The position numbers and the translations under genes are program-made. The notes beneath the pieces are model-generated. The model saw only the letters and a list, made by a program, of their open reading frames with translations, made no database searches and was not told the origin of the DNA. A stretch of 64,000 nt of DNA from DATAOG01 sp963753685 (lineage in GTDB: Bacteria; Pseudomonadota; Alphaproteobacteria; Geminicoccales; Geminicoccaceae), in contig CAVWDE010000005.1 in the NCBI GenBank assembly GCA_963753685.1, positions 372,001 to 436,000 on the forward strand. The letters are read 5' to 3'. Numbering within the stretch: position 1 is the stretch's first letter; each line of letters opens with the position of its first letter. Of this stretch, positions 28,286-37,408 are shown in pieces.

Positions 28286-29278
28286 ATGCCACTGCAGGCG
28301 AGATCGAACGGGCGCCGCTTGGGCTCGATCGCGGCCCTGGTCTGGGCTCTGCTGGCGCCGCCCGCGCTGGCGGATACCCTGTCGTTCGACGCCTGGCTGG
28401 ACGGGCTGCGCCAGGACGCCCTGCAACAAGGCATCGGCAGCGCGACGCTGGACGCGGCGCTGACCGGCCTCGCCCCGATCGGACGCGTGATCGAGCTCGA
28501 TCGCCGGCAACCCGAAGGGCAATTCACCTTCCAGGAATACAATCACCGGGTGCTGTCGGCGACCCGGATCGAGCGCGGTCGCCGGCTGTATCGCGAGCAC
28601 CAGACCCTGCTCGAGCGGGTCGCGGCCGACTATGGCGTGCAGGCGCGCATGATCGTGGCCCTGTGGGGCGTCGAGAGCACCTACGGCAGCTTTCATGGCG
28701 ACTTCCCGGTGATCGGCGCGCTCGCCACCCTCGCCTATGACGGGCGGCGCGCCGGCTTCTTCCGGGGCGAGCTGATCCAGGCCCTCAAGATCGTCGATCA
28801 CGGCGACGTCACCGCCGCCGGCATGACCGGCTCCTGGGCCGGCGCCATGGGCCAGAACCAGTTCATGCCGTCGAGCTATCAGGCCTACGCGGTCGACTAC
28901 GATCACGACGGTCGCCGGGACATCTGGACCAGCCTGCCCGACGTGTTCGCCTCGATCGCCAACTATCTCGCCAAGGCCGGCTGGAACGATCGCCGCACCT
29001 GGGGGCGCAAGGTCAGCCTGCCGGCGAGCGTCGACGGCGAGCTCGCGAGCCTCCAGATCCGCAAGCCCCTGCCGCAATGGCAGGCCCTCGGCGTCCGCCA
29101 GGCCGATGGCAGCGATCTGCCGCGCGTGGCGCTGAGCGCATCGCTGCTGCGCACCGACGGCGGGCAGGGGCCGGCCTATCTCGTCTACGACAACTTCCGG
29201 GCCTTGATGGCCTGGAACCGATCGACCTATTTTGCCCTGACCGTGGGCGAGCTTGCGGATCTGATCGGCGATGGCTGA
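28286..29278 (+). CDS. Lytic murein transglycosylase, MltB-like
   Basis: Periplasmic enzyme that cleaves peptidoglycan glycan strands with anhydro-sugar formation, 330 aa from ATG 28286. Signal peptide SIAALVWALLAPPALA. The catalytic Glu130 lies in LWGVESTYGSF. Family blocks: PIGRVIELDRRQPEGQFTF, GSWAGAMGQNQFMPSSYQAY and DIWTSLPDVFASIANYL. No C-terminal peptidoglycan-binding domain. The frame is open up to 28172, but the signal peptide favours 28286. Its stop overlaps rlpA by 8 bp, so the two wall enzymes are coupled. Confidence 0.88.
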   Translation: MPLQARSNGRRLGSIAALVWALLAPPALADTLSFDAWLDGLRQDALQQGIGSATLDAALTGLAPIGRVIELDRRQPEGQFTFQEYNHRVLSATRIERGRRLYREHQTLLERVAADYGVQARMIVALWGVESTYGSFHGDFPVIGALATLAYDGRRAGFFRGELIQALKIVDHGDVTAAGMTGSWAGAMGQNQFMPSSYQAYAVDYDHDGRRDIWTSLPDVFASIANYLAKAGWNDRRTWGRKVSLPASVDGELASLQIRKPLPQWQALGVRQADGSDLPRVALSASLLRTDGGQGPAYLVYDNFRALMAWNRSTYFALTVGELADLIGDG

Positions 29279-30173
29279 CCGACCCCGCCGCCTCGCCGCG
29301 AGCGCCATCGTCGAGGCCCTGCGCCGGCGCCGCGCCGGGCTGGGGGCGCTCGCACTGCTCGGTGCCGTCGTCCTGAGCCTCGCCGGTTGCGGCTCCACCG
29401 GGTCCGAGGGGGTCTACAAGGTGGGCCAGCCCTATAAGATCGACGGGCGCTGGTACTATCCGGAGTTCGATCCCAACTACGACGAGGTCGGCATCGCATC
29501 GTGGTACGGCTCGGACTTCCACGGCCACGCGACCGCCAATGGCGAGACCTTCGACCGGCACGAGCTGACGGCGGCGCATCCGACCCTGCCGCTGCCGAGC
29601 ATCGTGCGGGTCACCAATCTCGCCAACCACCGCCAGGTCGAGTTGCGGGTCAACGACCGTGGGCCGTTCGTCGGCGACCGGTTGATCGATCTCTCGGAGG
29701 AAGCGGCCCGCGAGCTCGGCTTCGAGCGCCAGGGGCTCGCGCGCGTGCGCGTCCAGTTCGTGGGCCTGGCGGATGCCAGCGGCGAGCCACCGCAGCCGAC
29801 CCGGCACTACGCCCGCCGCGCGCCGCCACCGCCGCCGCCGACACCACCGGCGACGCTGGTCGCCGACGCGCTGCCGGCGAGGATGCCCGCCCTGATCGCC
29901 ACGGCGGAGGCCGCGACCTGCGGCGGTCGCTTCATTCAGATCGGCGCCTTCGCCGAGCCCGCGCGGGCGGTGCGCGCGGCGGCGCGCGTGCAGGGCGTGA
30001 CCGCGATGCCGGTGCGCGCGCAGACGCCGGTCGACGACCATCTGACCCGGGTTCGCCTGGGGCCGATCCCCGATCCAGGCGCCGCCGAGGCGACCTTGGA
30101 CCAGCTCAAGCAGAGCGGCTATCCGGGCGCCTTCATCGTGCCGCCCGAGCCGTCGGGCGCGGCCAGCTGCTGA
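29271..30173 (+). CDS. rlpA: Septal ring lytic transglycosylase RlpA family lipoprotein
   Basis: A 300-residue outer-membrane lipoprotein with lipobox LSLAGC and Cys40. The double-psi beta-barrel domain (about 75-165) carries GIASWYGSDFHGHATANGET and VRVTNLANHRQVELRVNDRG with its catalytic Asp/His. A Pro-rich linker (PPPPPPTPP) leads to a C-terminal SPOR domain (about 225-295; GRFIQIGAFAEPARAVRAAA), which targets denuded glycan at division sites. It begins within the MltB-like gene and precedes dacC by 57 bp, forming a wall-remodelling group. Confidence 0.92.
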   Translation: MADRPRRLAASAIVEALRRRRAGLGALALLGAVVLSLAGCGSTGSEGVYKVGQPYKIDGRWYYPEFDPNYDEVGIASWYGSDFHGHATANGETFDRHELTAAHPTLPLPSIVRVTNLANHRQVELRVNDRGPFVGDRLIDLSEEAARELGFERQGLARVRVQFVGLADASGEPPQPTRHYARRAPPPPPPTPPATLVADALPARMPALIATAEAATCGGRFIQIGAFAEPARAVRAAARVQGVTAMPVRAQTPVDDHLTRVRLGPIPDPGAAEATLDQLKQSGYPGAFIVPPEPSGAASC

Positions 30174-30230
30174 AGGTCGTGCCTCCGTCCGTGCCCTTCG
30201 CCCACGGCGAGTTCGAACCGAGAGGGACCG

Positions 30231-31382
30231 ATGTTGACAAGGCTGTTGCGTGCAAGTCGCCTGATCCTCGCGGCCCTGATCTGCCTGGCATCGAGCGCCC
30301 TGGCGGCGCGTGCGAGCACCTTCGACACCGCCGCCACGGCAGCGATCCTGGTCGACCTGCAATCGCATCAGGTGCTGTTCGCCAAGAACCCGGACGAGCC
30401 GGTGCCGCCCGCCTCGATGAGCAAGCTGATGACCGCCTTCATGGTCCTCGAGCGGCTGAAGGATGGCCGTCTCAAGCCCGACGACACGTTCCCGGTGAGC
30501 GAGAAGGCCTGGCGCATGGGCGGCTCGAAGATGTTCGTCGCGGTCGGCTCGCGCGTGCGGGTCGAGGATCTCCTGCACGGCATTCTCATCCAGTCCGGCA
30601 ATGACGCCTGCATCGTGGTCGCGGAAGCGCTCGGCGGTAGCGAGGAGGCGTTCGCCGAAATGATGACCAAGCGGGCGCACGAGCTCGGCCTGACCCATTC
30701 GACCTTCAAGAACGCCAGCGGCTGGCCCGACCCCGGCCACCTGATGAGCGTCCGCGACCTCGCGACCCTGGCGCAGATCCTGATCGAGCGGTTCCCCGAG
30801 TACTACCCGATCTTCAGCCAGAAGGAGTACACCTACAACGGCATTCGCCAGCATTCGCGCAACCCGCTGCTGTATCGGGATGTCGGCGTCGACGGTCTGA
30901 AGACCGGCCACACCGATAGCGCCGGCTACGGCCTGACCGGCTCCGCGATCCGCGACGGGCGCCGCTTGGTGTTCGTGCTCGCGGGGCTCCAGCGCCCGGG
31001 GCAGCGGGCGCGCGAGGGCGAGCGGCTGCTCGAGTACGGCTACCGGGAGTTCAAGAACTACAAGCTGTTCTCGGCCGGGGATGCGGTCGAGCAGGCCAAC
31101 ATCTGGCTCGGCAATCACAGCAGCATACCGCTCGTGCTGCAGCAGGACGTGATCGTGTCGTTGACCACGGAGGGTCGCCGCGGGCTCGAGGTCAAGGTCG
31201 CCTATGACGGCCCGATTCCGGCGCCGGTCGCCGTCGGCACCCAGCTCGCCGAGCTCGAGATCTCGGCCCCGGGGATCGAGCCGATGCGGCTGCCGCTGAC
31301 CGCCGGCGAGGACGTGCGGACCGTCAATCTGTTCGGCCGGGTGACCAGCGCGCTCGGCTATCTGATCTGGGGGCCGTCGTGA
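30231..31382 (+). CDS. dacC: D-alanyl-D-alanine carboxypeptidase (PBP5/6 type)
   Basis: Periplasmic low-molecular-weight penicillin-binding protein that trims the terminal D-Ala of peptidoglycan stem peptides; 383 aa. Signal peptide LILAALICLASSALAARA. Active-site motifs are complete: SMSK (Ser62/Lys65), SGN (122-124) and KTG (224-226). A PBP5-type C-terminal domain follows, ending in a hydrophobic/amphipathic segment (RVTSALGYLIWGP) likely to touch the membrane. ATG 30231 follows GAGAGGGACCG. It lies in the usual alphaproteobacterial order ahead of tmk. Confidence 0.92.
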   Translation: MLTRLLRASRLILAALICLASSALAARASTFDTAATAAILVDLQSHQVLFAKNPDEPVPPASMSKLMTAFMVLERLKDGRLKPDDTFPVSEKAWRMGGSKMFVAVGSRVRVEDLLHGILIQSGNDACIVVAEALGGSEEAFAEMMTKRAHELGLTHSTFKNASGWPDPGHLMSVRDLATLAQILIERFPEYYPIFSQKEYTYNGIRQHSRNPLLYRDVGVDGLKTGHTDSAGYGLTGSAIRDGRRLVFVLAGLQRPGQRAREGERLLEYGYREFKNYKLFSAGDAVEQANIWLGNHSSIPLVLQQDVIVSLTTEGRRGLEVKVAYDGPIPAPVAVGTQLAELEISAPGIEPMRLPLTAGEDVRTVNLFGRVTSALGYLIWGPS

Positions 31383-31425
31383 TCCCCTGGCCGGCGCCGG
31401 CGGGCCGGCGCCCGATCGCCGGCGG

Positions 31426-32076
31426 ATGACGGCGCGCGGCCGGCTGATCACCTTTGAAGGCGGCGAAGGGGCCGGCAAATCGACCCAGGTCGAGCGCCTC
31501 GCGGCCGGCCTCAGGGCCGCGGGCCTGGCTGTGGTCGTGACCCGCGAGCCGGGCGGAACCCCGGGCGCCGAGGCGATCCGGGCGCTGTTGGTGGGCGGCG
31601 CGCCGGCCCGCTGGTCGGCGATGACCGAGACCTTGCTGCTGCTGGCCGCGCGCCATGATCATGTGGTCCGGCTGATCGCGCCGGCCCTGGCGGACGGCAG
31701 CTGGGTGGTCTGCGACCGCTTCGTCGAATTCGACCCGGGTCTATCAGGGGATCGCGGGCGGGGTCGGGCGGGCGCTGATCGACCAGCTGCACGCGTCGGT
31801 GTTCGGTGACCTGCGCCCCGATCTCACCCTGATCCTGGACCTGCCGGTTGCGATCGGCCTCGCGCGCCGCCGGGCGAGCGCCGGCGAGAACCGCTTCGAG
31901 CGCATGGATGCCGCCTACCACGAGCGCGTCCGCGAGGGCTTCCTCGCGATCGCGCGCGCCGAGCCCGCACGCTGCGTGGTGATCGACGCCGACCAGCCGG
32001 AGGCGGTCAGTCGAGAGTCGCAGTCCAGGCCGCCGTGCAGGCGCGCCTCGGCCTCGATCTGACGGTTGCGGGGTGA
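31426..32076 (+). CDS. tmk: Thymidylate kinase, two apparent frameshifts
   Basis: Phosphorylates dTMP to dTDP and is essential for DNA synthesis. The first frame has the P-loop FEGGEGAGKSTQVERLAAGL and TREPGGTPGAEAIR, but is broken after CDRF. Removing one base near 31729-31730 restores STRVYQGIAGGVGRALIDQL and the frame to VIDADQPEAV. Adding one base near 32008-32017 restores VAVQAAVQARLGLDLTVAG and the TGA at 32074-32076. The span is exactly 217 codons, so the indels cancel in length. Gene order (2 bp before holB) and essentiality make sequence error likelier than true loss. Confidence 0.8.
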
Positions 32077-32077
32077 C

Positions 32078-33187
32078 ATGGAGATCGCGCCAGCGCCACC
32101 GGAGCCGCGCGCCAATCCCGACCTGATCGGTCAGGAGGCGGCCCAGAGCGTGCTCAGCCGGGCGCTCCACTCGGGACGCCTGGCGCATGGCTGGCTGCTC
32201 AGCGGCCCCGAGGGGATCGGCAAGGCCACCCTTGCCTATCGCTTCGCCCGCGCCCTGCTGGCCGGACCCGGGGCGACCGACCGCGCGCTCGGTCTGCGCC
32301 CGGATCACCCGGTCTTCCGGCAGGTGGCTCAGGGCGCCCATCCCGATCTCACCGTGATCGAGCCCGAGCGCGATCCCAAGACCGGGCGCGTCAAGTCCGA
32401 GATCCCGGTCGCCCTGGTGCGCGCCGCGACCCGCGCCCTGCACGCGACCGCGGCGATGGGCGGCTGGCGCGTGGTTGTGATCGACGGCGCCGAGCGGCTC
32501 AATCGCAACGCCGCCAACGCGCTCCTCAAGTCGCTCGAGGAGCCGCCCGCGGCGGCCGTCCTGCTCCTGATCAGCCACCGGCCCGCCCAGCTCGCCGCGA
32601 CCGTCCGGTCGCGCTGCGCCAAGCTGCCGCTCGCCCGGCTGCCCGATGCCCTGGTCAGCGACCGCCTGGCCCGCTTTGCGCCCGAGCTTGACAGCGAGCA
32701 ACGACGCGCCATCGCGCTGCTCGCCCACGGCAGCCTCGGCCGGGCGCTGGAGCTGGTCGGCCAGGACTGGCTGCCCTTGTATTGCCGCCTCGCCGAGGGC
32801 CTGGCCGGCGCCGGCGGCGACCGCGGCGGCCTGCCGGAGCTCGCGGGCGCGCTCGCGCGCCACGCCGAAGAACGCGGTTTTGCCGGGCCGCTCGGGCTGA
32901 TCCAGGAGTTGCTCGGCCGGGTGGTTGCGAGCGCTGTCGGTCGTCTCGGGCCGGCGCTGTTTGCGGCCGAGCCCGCCGCGCTCGACCGGCTGGTCCAGCG
33001 GCGCTCCCTTGATCGCTGGGCGCGGCTGTGGGAGACCATCGGCCGCTTGGCGACCGCCGTCGACGGTCTGAACCTTGACCGCATGCAGGCGCTCCTCCAC
33101 ATCCTCACCCTGTTGGCGCCGGGTTCGGATCCCGACGAGCTCCCCGCCGGCGGCGTCCCCCTCGGAGCCCTCGATGTCCCCGCCTGA
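32078..33187 (+). CDS. holB: DNA polymerase III delta' subunit
   Basis: Clamp-loader subunit of the replicative polymerase, 369 aa from ATG 32078. AAA+ N-terminal part with P-loop-like LLSGPEGIGKATLAYRFARA and sensor/SRC region (NRNAANALLKSLEEPPAAAV, LLISHRPAQLAATVRSRCAK). SRC is the arginine-finger motif of clamp loaders. The Zn-binding Cys cluster of E. coli HolB is absent, as often seen in alphaproteobacterial proteins. It overlaps metG by 14 bp. Confidence 0.9.
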   Translation: MEIAPAPPEPRANPDLIGQEAAQSVLSRALHSGRLAHGWLLSGPEGIGKATLAYRFARALLAGPGATDRALGLRPDHPVFRQVAQGAHPDLTVIEPERDPKTGRVKSEIPVALVRAATRALHATAAMGGWRVVVIDGAERLNRNAANALLKSLEEPPAAAVLLLISHRPAQLAATVRSRCAKLPLARLPDALVSDRLARFAPELDSEQRRAIALLAHGSLGRALELVGQDWLPLYCRLAEGLAGAGGDRGGLPELAGALARHAEERGFAGPLGLIQELLGRVVASAVGRLGPALFAAEPAALDRLVQRRSLDRWARLWETIGRLATAVDGLNLDRMQALLHILTLLAPGSDPDELPAGGVPLGALDVPA

Positions 33188-34745
33188 GGCCTTCTACGTC
33201 ACCACGCCGATCTACTACGTCAACGACGTGCCGCACATCGGCCACGCCTACACCACGCTCGCCTGCGACACGATCGCGCGCTTCGCCCGCCTCGACGGCC
33301 GCCGGGTCTGGTTCCTCACCGGCACCGACGAGCACGGCCAGAAGGTCGAGAAGGCGGCCGCCGCCGCCGGCATCGACGCCCCAGAGCCTTCACCGACCAG
33401 GTCTCCGAGCGCTTCCGCGACGCTCGCGCGCCGCATGCAGATCACCAACGACGACTTCATCCGCACCACCGCGACCCGCCACAAGGCGGGCGTGCAGGCG
33501 CTCTGGCGCGAGCTCCTGCGCCGGGATCAGATCTATCTCGGCACCTACGCCGGGTGGTACTCGGTGCGCGACGAGTCGTTCTACGCCGAGAGCGAGCTCG
33601 TGGGCGGCCTCGCGCCGACCGGCGCCCCGGTCGAATGGGTCGAGGAGCCAAGCTATTTTTTTCGCCTCTCCAGCTGGCAGGAGCCGCTGCTCCGCTTCTA
33701 CGAGGAGCATCCGGACTTCATCCTGCCGGCCGCGCGCCGCAACGAGGTGATCAGCTTCGTCAAGGGCGGCCTCCTCGATCTCTCGGTCTCGCGCACCAGC
33801 TTCCGCTGGGGCATCCCGGTGCCGGACGATCCCGATCACGTCATCTACGTCTGGCTGGACGCGCTCACCAACTACATGACAGCACTCGGCTATCCGGAGA
33901 CCCGGGGCGAGCTGTTCCAAAACTTCTGGCCGGCCGACGTGCACGTGGTCGGCAAGGACATCCTGCGCTTCCACGCGGTCTACTGGCCGGCCTTCCTGCT
34001 CGCTGCCGGGCTCGAGCCGCCCCGTCGGATCTTCGCCCACGGCTGGTGGACGATCGAGGGCCAGAAGATGTCGAAGTCGCTCGGCAACGCGGTCGACCCG
34101 ATCCAGCTCATCGACACCTTCGGCCTCGACCAGGTCCGCTATTTCCTGCTGCGCGAGGTGCCGTTCGGCAACGACGGCGACTTCTCGCGGAGCGCCATGA
34201 TCAGCCGGATGAACGATGATCTCGCCAACGACTATGGCAACCTGGTCCAGCGCGTCCTGTCGATGATCCAGCGCTACCACGATGGCCGGCTGCCGGCGCC
34301 GGCCGCCCTGGCCGACGAGGACAACGCGCTGCTCGGGGCGGCCGAGGGCTTGCTCGACCGGGTGCGGGCCGAGATGGCGGTGCAGGCCTTGAGCCGGGCG
34401 CTCGAGGCGATCTTCGAGGTGGTGGGCGCCGCCAACCGCTACGTCGACGCGCAGGCGCCCTGGACCCTGCGCAAGAGCGACCCGGAGCGCTTGGGGACCG
34501 TGCTCTACGTGCTTGCCGAGACGATCCGCAAGCTCGCCCTGCTGACGCTTGCGTTCGTGCCCGACGCCTCGCAGCGCATCCTCGACCAGCTGGCCGTGCC
34601 CCCGAGTGCGCGCACCTTGGCGAGCTATCGGGGCGCTGATGGAGCTCTGAGCGCCGGGACCCTTTTGCCGCGCCCCGAGGGCGTGTTTCCGCGCCGGGTC
34701 GAGATGGCACAGGAATTGCGCCAGGGCGGCGATGCTGGTCGATAG
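33174..34745 (+). CDS. metG: Methionyl-tRNA synthetase, short internal out-of-frame segment
   Basis: Class I aminoacyl-tRNA synthetase, 523 aa. HIGH motif in DVPHIGHAYTT, GTDEHGQKVEKAA, and KMSKS in EGQKMSKSLGNAVDP. It is the compact form without a C-terminal tRNA-binding (EMAP) domain. Residues about 69-83 (PEPSPTRSPSASAT) do not fit the family. The +1 frame of the same DNA reads RAFTDQVSERFRD, the expected sequence. A lost C in the run at 33377-33382 and an extra G near 33419-33424 explain this and cancel each other. ATG 33174 overlaps holB; the 3' end overlaps tatD by 14 bp. Confidence 0.92.
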   Translation: MSPPEAFYVTTPIYYVNDVPHIGHAYTTLACDTIARFARLDGRRVWFLTGTDEHGQKVEKAAAAAGIDAPEPSPTRSPSASATLARRMQITNDDFIRTTATRHKAGVQALWRELLRRDQIYLGTYAGWYSVRDESFYAESELVGGLAPTGAPVEWVEEPSYFFRLSSWQEPLLRFYEEHPDFILPAARRNEVISFVKGGLLDLSVSRTSFRWGIPVPDDPDHVIYVWLDALTNYMTALGYPETRGELFQNFWPADVHVVGKDILRFHAVYWPAFLLAAGLEPPRRIFAHGWWTIEGQKMSKSLGNAVDPIQLIDTFGLDQVRYFLLREVPFGNDGDFSRSAMISRMNDDLANDYGNLVQRVLSMIQRYHDGRLPAPAALADEDNALLGAAEGLLDRVRAEMAVQALSRALEAIFEVVGAANRYVDAQAPWTLRKSDPERLGTVLYVLAETIRKLALLTLAFVPDASQRILDQLAVPPSARTLASYRGADGALSAGTLLPRPEGVFPRRVEMAQELRQGGDAGR

Positions 34746-35529
34746 CCACTGCCATCTGGATTTCCCGGCGCTGGCGCAGGAAAGCGCGGCGATCCTCGCG
34801 CGCGCCCGTGCGGCCGGCGTGCGGGTCATGCAGACCATCGGCACCCGCCTCGACACCTTCGAGCGGGTGCTGGCGATCGCGGACGCCAACTCCGGGGTCT
34901 GGTGCTCGGTCGGCGTGCATCCGCACCGGGCGGCCAAGGAGACCCTCGAGGATGCGGCACCGCTGCTGGCCCAGGCCCCTCACCCGAAGGTGATCGGGAT
35001 CGGTGAGAGCGGCCTCGACTACTACTACGACCACGCGCCCAAGGACGTGCAAGCGCGCGTCTTTCGGGTCCACATCGAGGCCGCCCGGACCAGCGGCCTG
35101 CCCCTGATCGTACACACCCGCGACGCCGATGAGGACACCATCGCGATCCTGCGCGATGCCATGGCCGCCGGGCCCTTCACCGGCGTGATCCACTGCTACA
35201 GCTCGAGCCCGGAGCTCGGCTGGCAGGCGATCGAGCTCGGCCTCTACCTCGGCATCGGCGGCATCCTGACCTTCCGGCGCTCTGAGGAGCTGCGCGCGAC
35301 CGTGCGCGAGCTGCCGCTGGAGCGCCTCCTGCTCGAGACCGACGCGCCCTATCTGGCGCCCGAGCCGTTCCGCGGCCAGCGCAACGAGCCCGCCCATGTC
35401 GCCGCGATCGCCGCCCGGCTGGCCGAGCTCAAAGGCATCCCGGCCGACGAGGTCGAGCGCGCCACCACGGCGAACTTCTTCCGGCTGTTCACCAAGGCCC
35501 AACCACCCGCCGACCTCGCATGCGGGTGA
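34732..35529 (+). CDS. tatD: TatD family hydrolase (metal-dependent DNase)
   Basis: A 265-residue TIM-barrel metallohydrolase. Metal-binding motifs: DSHCHLDF at the N-terminus, GIGESGLDYYYDHAPKDVQA, IVHTRDADED, GVIHCYSSS and LLETDAPYLAPEP. ATG 34732 lies inside the metG 3' end, and the next gene starts inside its own 3' end, so the metG-tatD-MBL run is translationally coupled. This arrangement is common in alphaproteobacteria. TatD proteins have 3'-5' DNase activity and are linked to DNA repair and fragmentation. Confidence 0.92.
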   Translation: MLVDSHCHLDFPALAQESAAILARARAAGVRVMQTIGTRLDTFERVLAIADANSGVWCSVGVHPHRAAKETLEDAAPLLAQAPHPKVIGIGESGLDYYYDHAPKDVQARVFRVHIEAARTSGLPLIVHTRDADEDTIAILRDAMAAGPFTGVIHCYSSSPELGWQAIELGLYLGIGGILTFRRSEELRATVRELPLERLLLETDAPYLAPEPFRGQRNEPAHVAAIAARLAELKGIPADEVERATTANFFRLFTKAQPPADLACG

Positions 35530-36308
35530 CGATCCTCGGCTGCGGCACGTCGAGCGGCGTGCCGGTGATCGGCTGTCGCTGCCCGGTCTGCACCTCCGGC
35601 GAGGCGCGCAACCGCCGCCGCCGCTGCGCGATCCTGATCGACCAGGGTGCCACCCGGGTGCTGGTCGACACACCGCCCGATCTGCGCTGCCAGTGCCTCG
35701 ACGCCGGCATCGAGCGGGTCGACGCGATCCTCTACACCCACGCCCATGCCGACCACGTCAACGGCGTCGACGACGTGCGCGCGCTGAATTTCCTGATGGA
35801 CCGGCCGATCGACGCCTACGGCGAGGCGGCCGTGCTCGCCCGCATCCAGGAGCGCTTCGGCTATGCCTTCCTGGCACCGGAGCCGGACCTGGGCTGGTGG
35901 CGCCCGGCGTTGACGGCGGTCCCGATCGAGGGCCCGTTCACGGTCGGCGAGCTCAGGGTCCACCCGTTCGAGCAACGCCACGGCCGGCTGCCGAGCTGGG
36001 GCTTCCGGGTCGGCGGCTTCGCCTACTCACCCGACGTCAGCGGCCTGCCCGAGGCCGCGCTGGCAACCCTCGCAGGGGTCGACGTCTGGCTGGTCGACTG
36101 CCTGCGCGAACGCCCGCATCCGAGCCACGCCCACCTCGAACAGACGCTCGCCTGGATCAAGGAGCTGCGCCCGCGCCGGGCGGTGCTGACGCACATGAAC
36201 CACGAGCTCGACTACTGGGATCTGCAGCGCCGCCTGCCGGCGGGCGTCGAGCCCGCCTACGACGGCATGGTCCTCGAGATCGGCGATCCGGCTCAGGTCT
36301 CCGTGTAG
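35520..36308 (+). CDS. MBL-fold metallohydrolase, PhnP-like
   Basis: A 262-residue metallo-beta-lactamase-fold phosphodiesterase. The opening ILGCGTSSGVPVIGCRCPVC carries the Cys pair typical of the PhnP-like branch. The metal-binding motif is THAHADHVNG. Further ligands appear in FAYSPDVSGL and LTHMNHELDY. PhnP hydrolyses 5-phosphoribosyl 1,2-cyclic phosphate, but no phn genes are near, and in this metG-tatD context the family is uncharacterised. ATG 35520 overlaps tatD by 10 bp. Its end overlaps the convergent glycosyltransferase gene by 16 bp. Confidence 0.85.
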   Translation: MRVTILGCGTSSGVPVIGCRCPVCTSGEARNRRRRCAILIDQGATRVLVDTPPDLRCQCLDAGIERVDAILYTHAHADHVNGVDDVRALNFLMDRPIDAYGEAAVLARIQERFGYAFLAPEPDLGWWRPALTAVPIEGPFTVGELRVHPFEQRHGRLPSWGFRVGGFAYSPDVSGLPEAALATLAGVDVWLVDCLRERPHPSHAHLEQTLAWIKELRPRRAVLTHMNHELDYWDLQRRLPAGVEPAYDGMVLEIGDPAQVSV

Positions 36309-37234
36309 CGCCCGGGCAGGAACTGCTTGATCCAGGTCTGCGGGGCGATCAGGCGGTAGGCGATCGCGCTGTAGCACACGATCTTGTCCAGGAGCGCAAT
36401 CGGCGCGCCGCGAACCACCTCGATGTAGCCCGGGATCACCTTGCGCAGCCGCAGCGTCAGCCAGCCCTCGCGCTTGCCGCCACCGATCCAGCTGCTCTTC
36501 TGGGTCAGCGCCAGGTTGCTCGACTGGTTCTGGTGACAGCGCCGGTACAGCAGCACCTGCGGTAGCAGATGGAAGCGGCCGAGCAGGCTCAGCTCGGCCA
36601 GCAGCACCTTGTCCGAACCGTAATAGCCCCCGTGCAGACGGGTGCGGCGCAGGATGTCCGACCGGATCACCCCGAAGATCTCGAACGTGCGCATGGTCCG
36701 CACCAGCACGTCCCAGAAGCGCTGGGCCGGACGCGTGCCCTCGGCGCGGTGCTCGGGGTCGATCTGTCCGACCCGCTCGCCATGCCTGGTGACATAGCAC
36801 TTCTGCTCCCCGTCGTAGGCGACTGGCGAGCCGTCGTCATTGATCAGGCGGGTCTGGCCGCAGCAGAGCACGACCGCACCGTCGTGGTCCATCACCTCGA
36901 CGCAGCGCTCGAGGAAATCGGGCGTGCAGACGTCGTCGTGGGCCGCCCACTTGAAGTAGCGGCCCCGCGACCGGTCGAACACCAGGTTGTAGTTGGCGGC
37001 CGCCCCCACGTTGCGCGCATTGCGAACGTAGCTGACCCTCGGATCCCGCGCCGCATAGGCGCGGCAGATGTCTTCGGTGAGATCGGTCGATGCATTGTCC
37101 TGGATCAGCAGCTCAAAGTCTTGCAGGGTCTGGTTCAGGATCGACTCGATCGCCTCGGCGACGTAGTCGGCACCATTGTACACCGGCAACCCCACGGACA
37201 CCTTGGGCACCGCAAACCCGTTGAATGTGCTCAC
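36293..37234 (-). CDS. Glycosyltransferase family 2
   Basis: A 313-residue GT-A enzyme. VSVGLPVYNGADYVAEAIES is the family opening, LLIQDNASTDLTEDICRAYA the nucleotide-sugar-binding strand, and FKWAAHDDVCTPDFLERCVE holds the DxD-type acidic pair (HDD). No membrane helix is clear. The start is GTG 37234, behind a near-perfect GGAGGACTAACC. The frame is open further upstream but without a ribosome site. It belongs with the leftward polysaccharide genes that follow. Confidence 0.87.
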   Translation of the reverse strand: MSTFNGFAVPKVSVGLPVYNGADYVAEAIESILNQTLQDFELLIQDNASTDLTEDICRAYAARDPRVSYVRNARNVGAAANYNLVFDRSRGRYFKWAAHDDVCTPDFLERCVEVMDHDGAVVLCCGQTRLINDDGSPVAYDGEQKCYVTRHGERVGQIDPEHRAEGTRPAQRFWDVLVRTMRTFEIFGVIRSDILRRTRLHGGYYGSDKVLLAELSLLGRFHLLPQVLLYRRCHQNQSSNLALTQKSSWIGGGKREGWLTLRLRKVIPGYIEVVRGAPIALLDKIVCYSAIAYRLIAPQTWIKQFLPGRYTET

Positions 37235-37408
37235 GGTTAGTCCTCCGACCGCTCCTGCGGCTCGCTGTTTGGGCACTTCGCGGCCTTCCGGGCCAACCTC
37301 CGGACGAGACAAGGGGCCAGCACTGGCACGCAAATGCCGCACCGATGGCTGCTATCGACGATTGGTCAGACGTTGCCTTCGCTTACACCCGTTTTCTTAT
37401 ACGGACAC

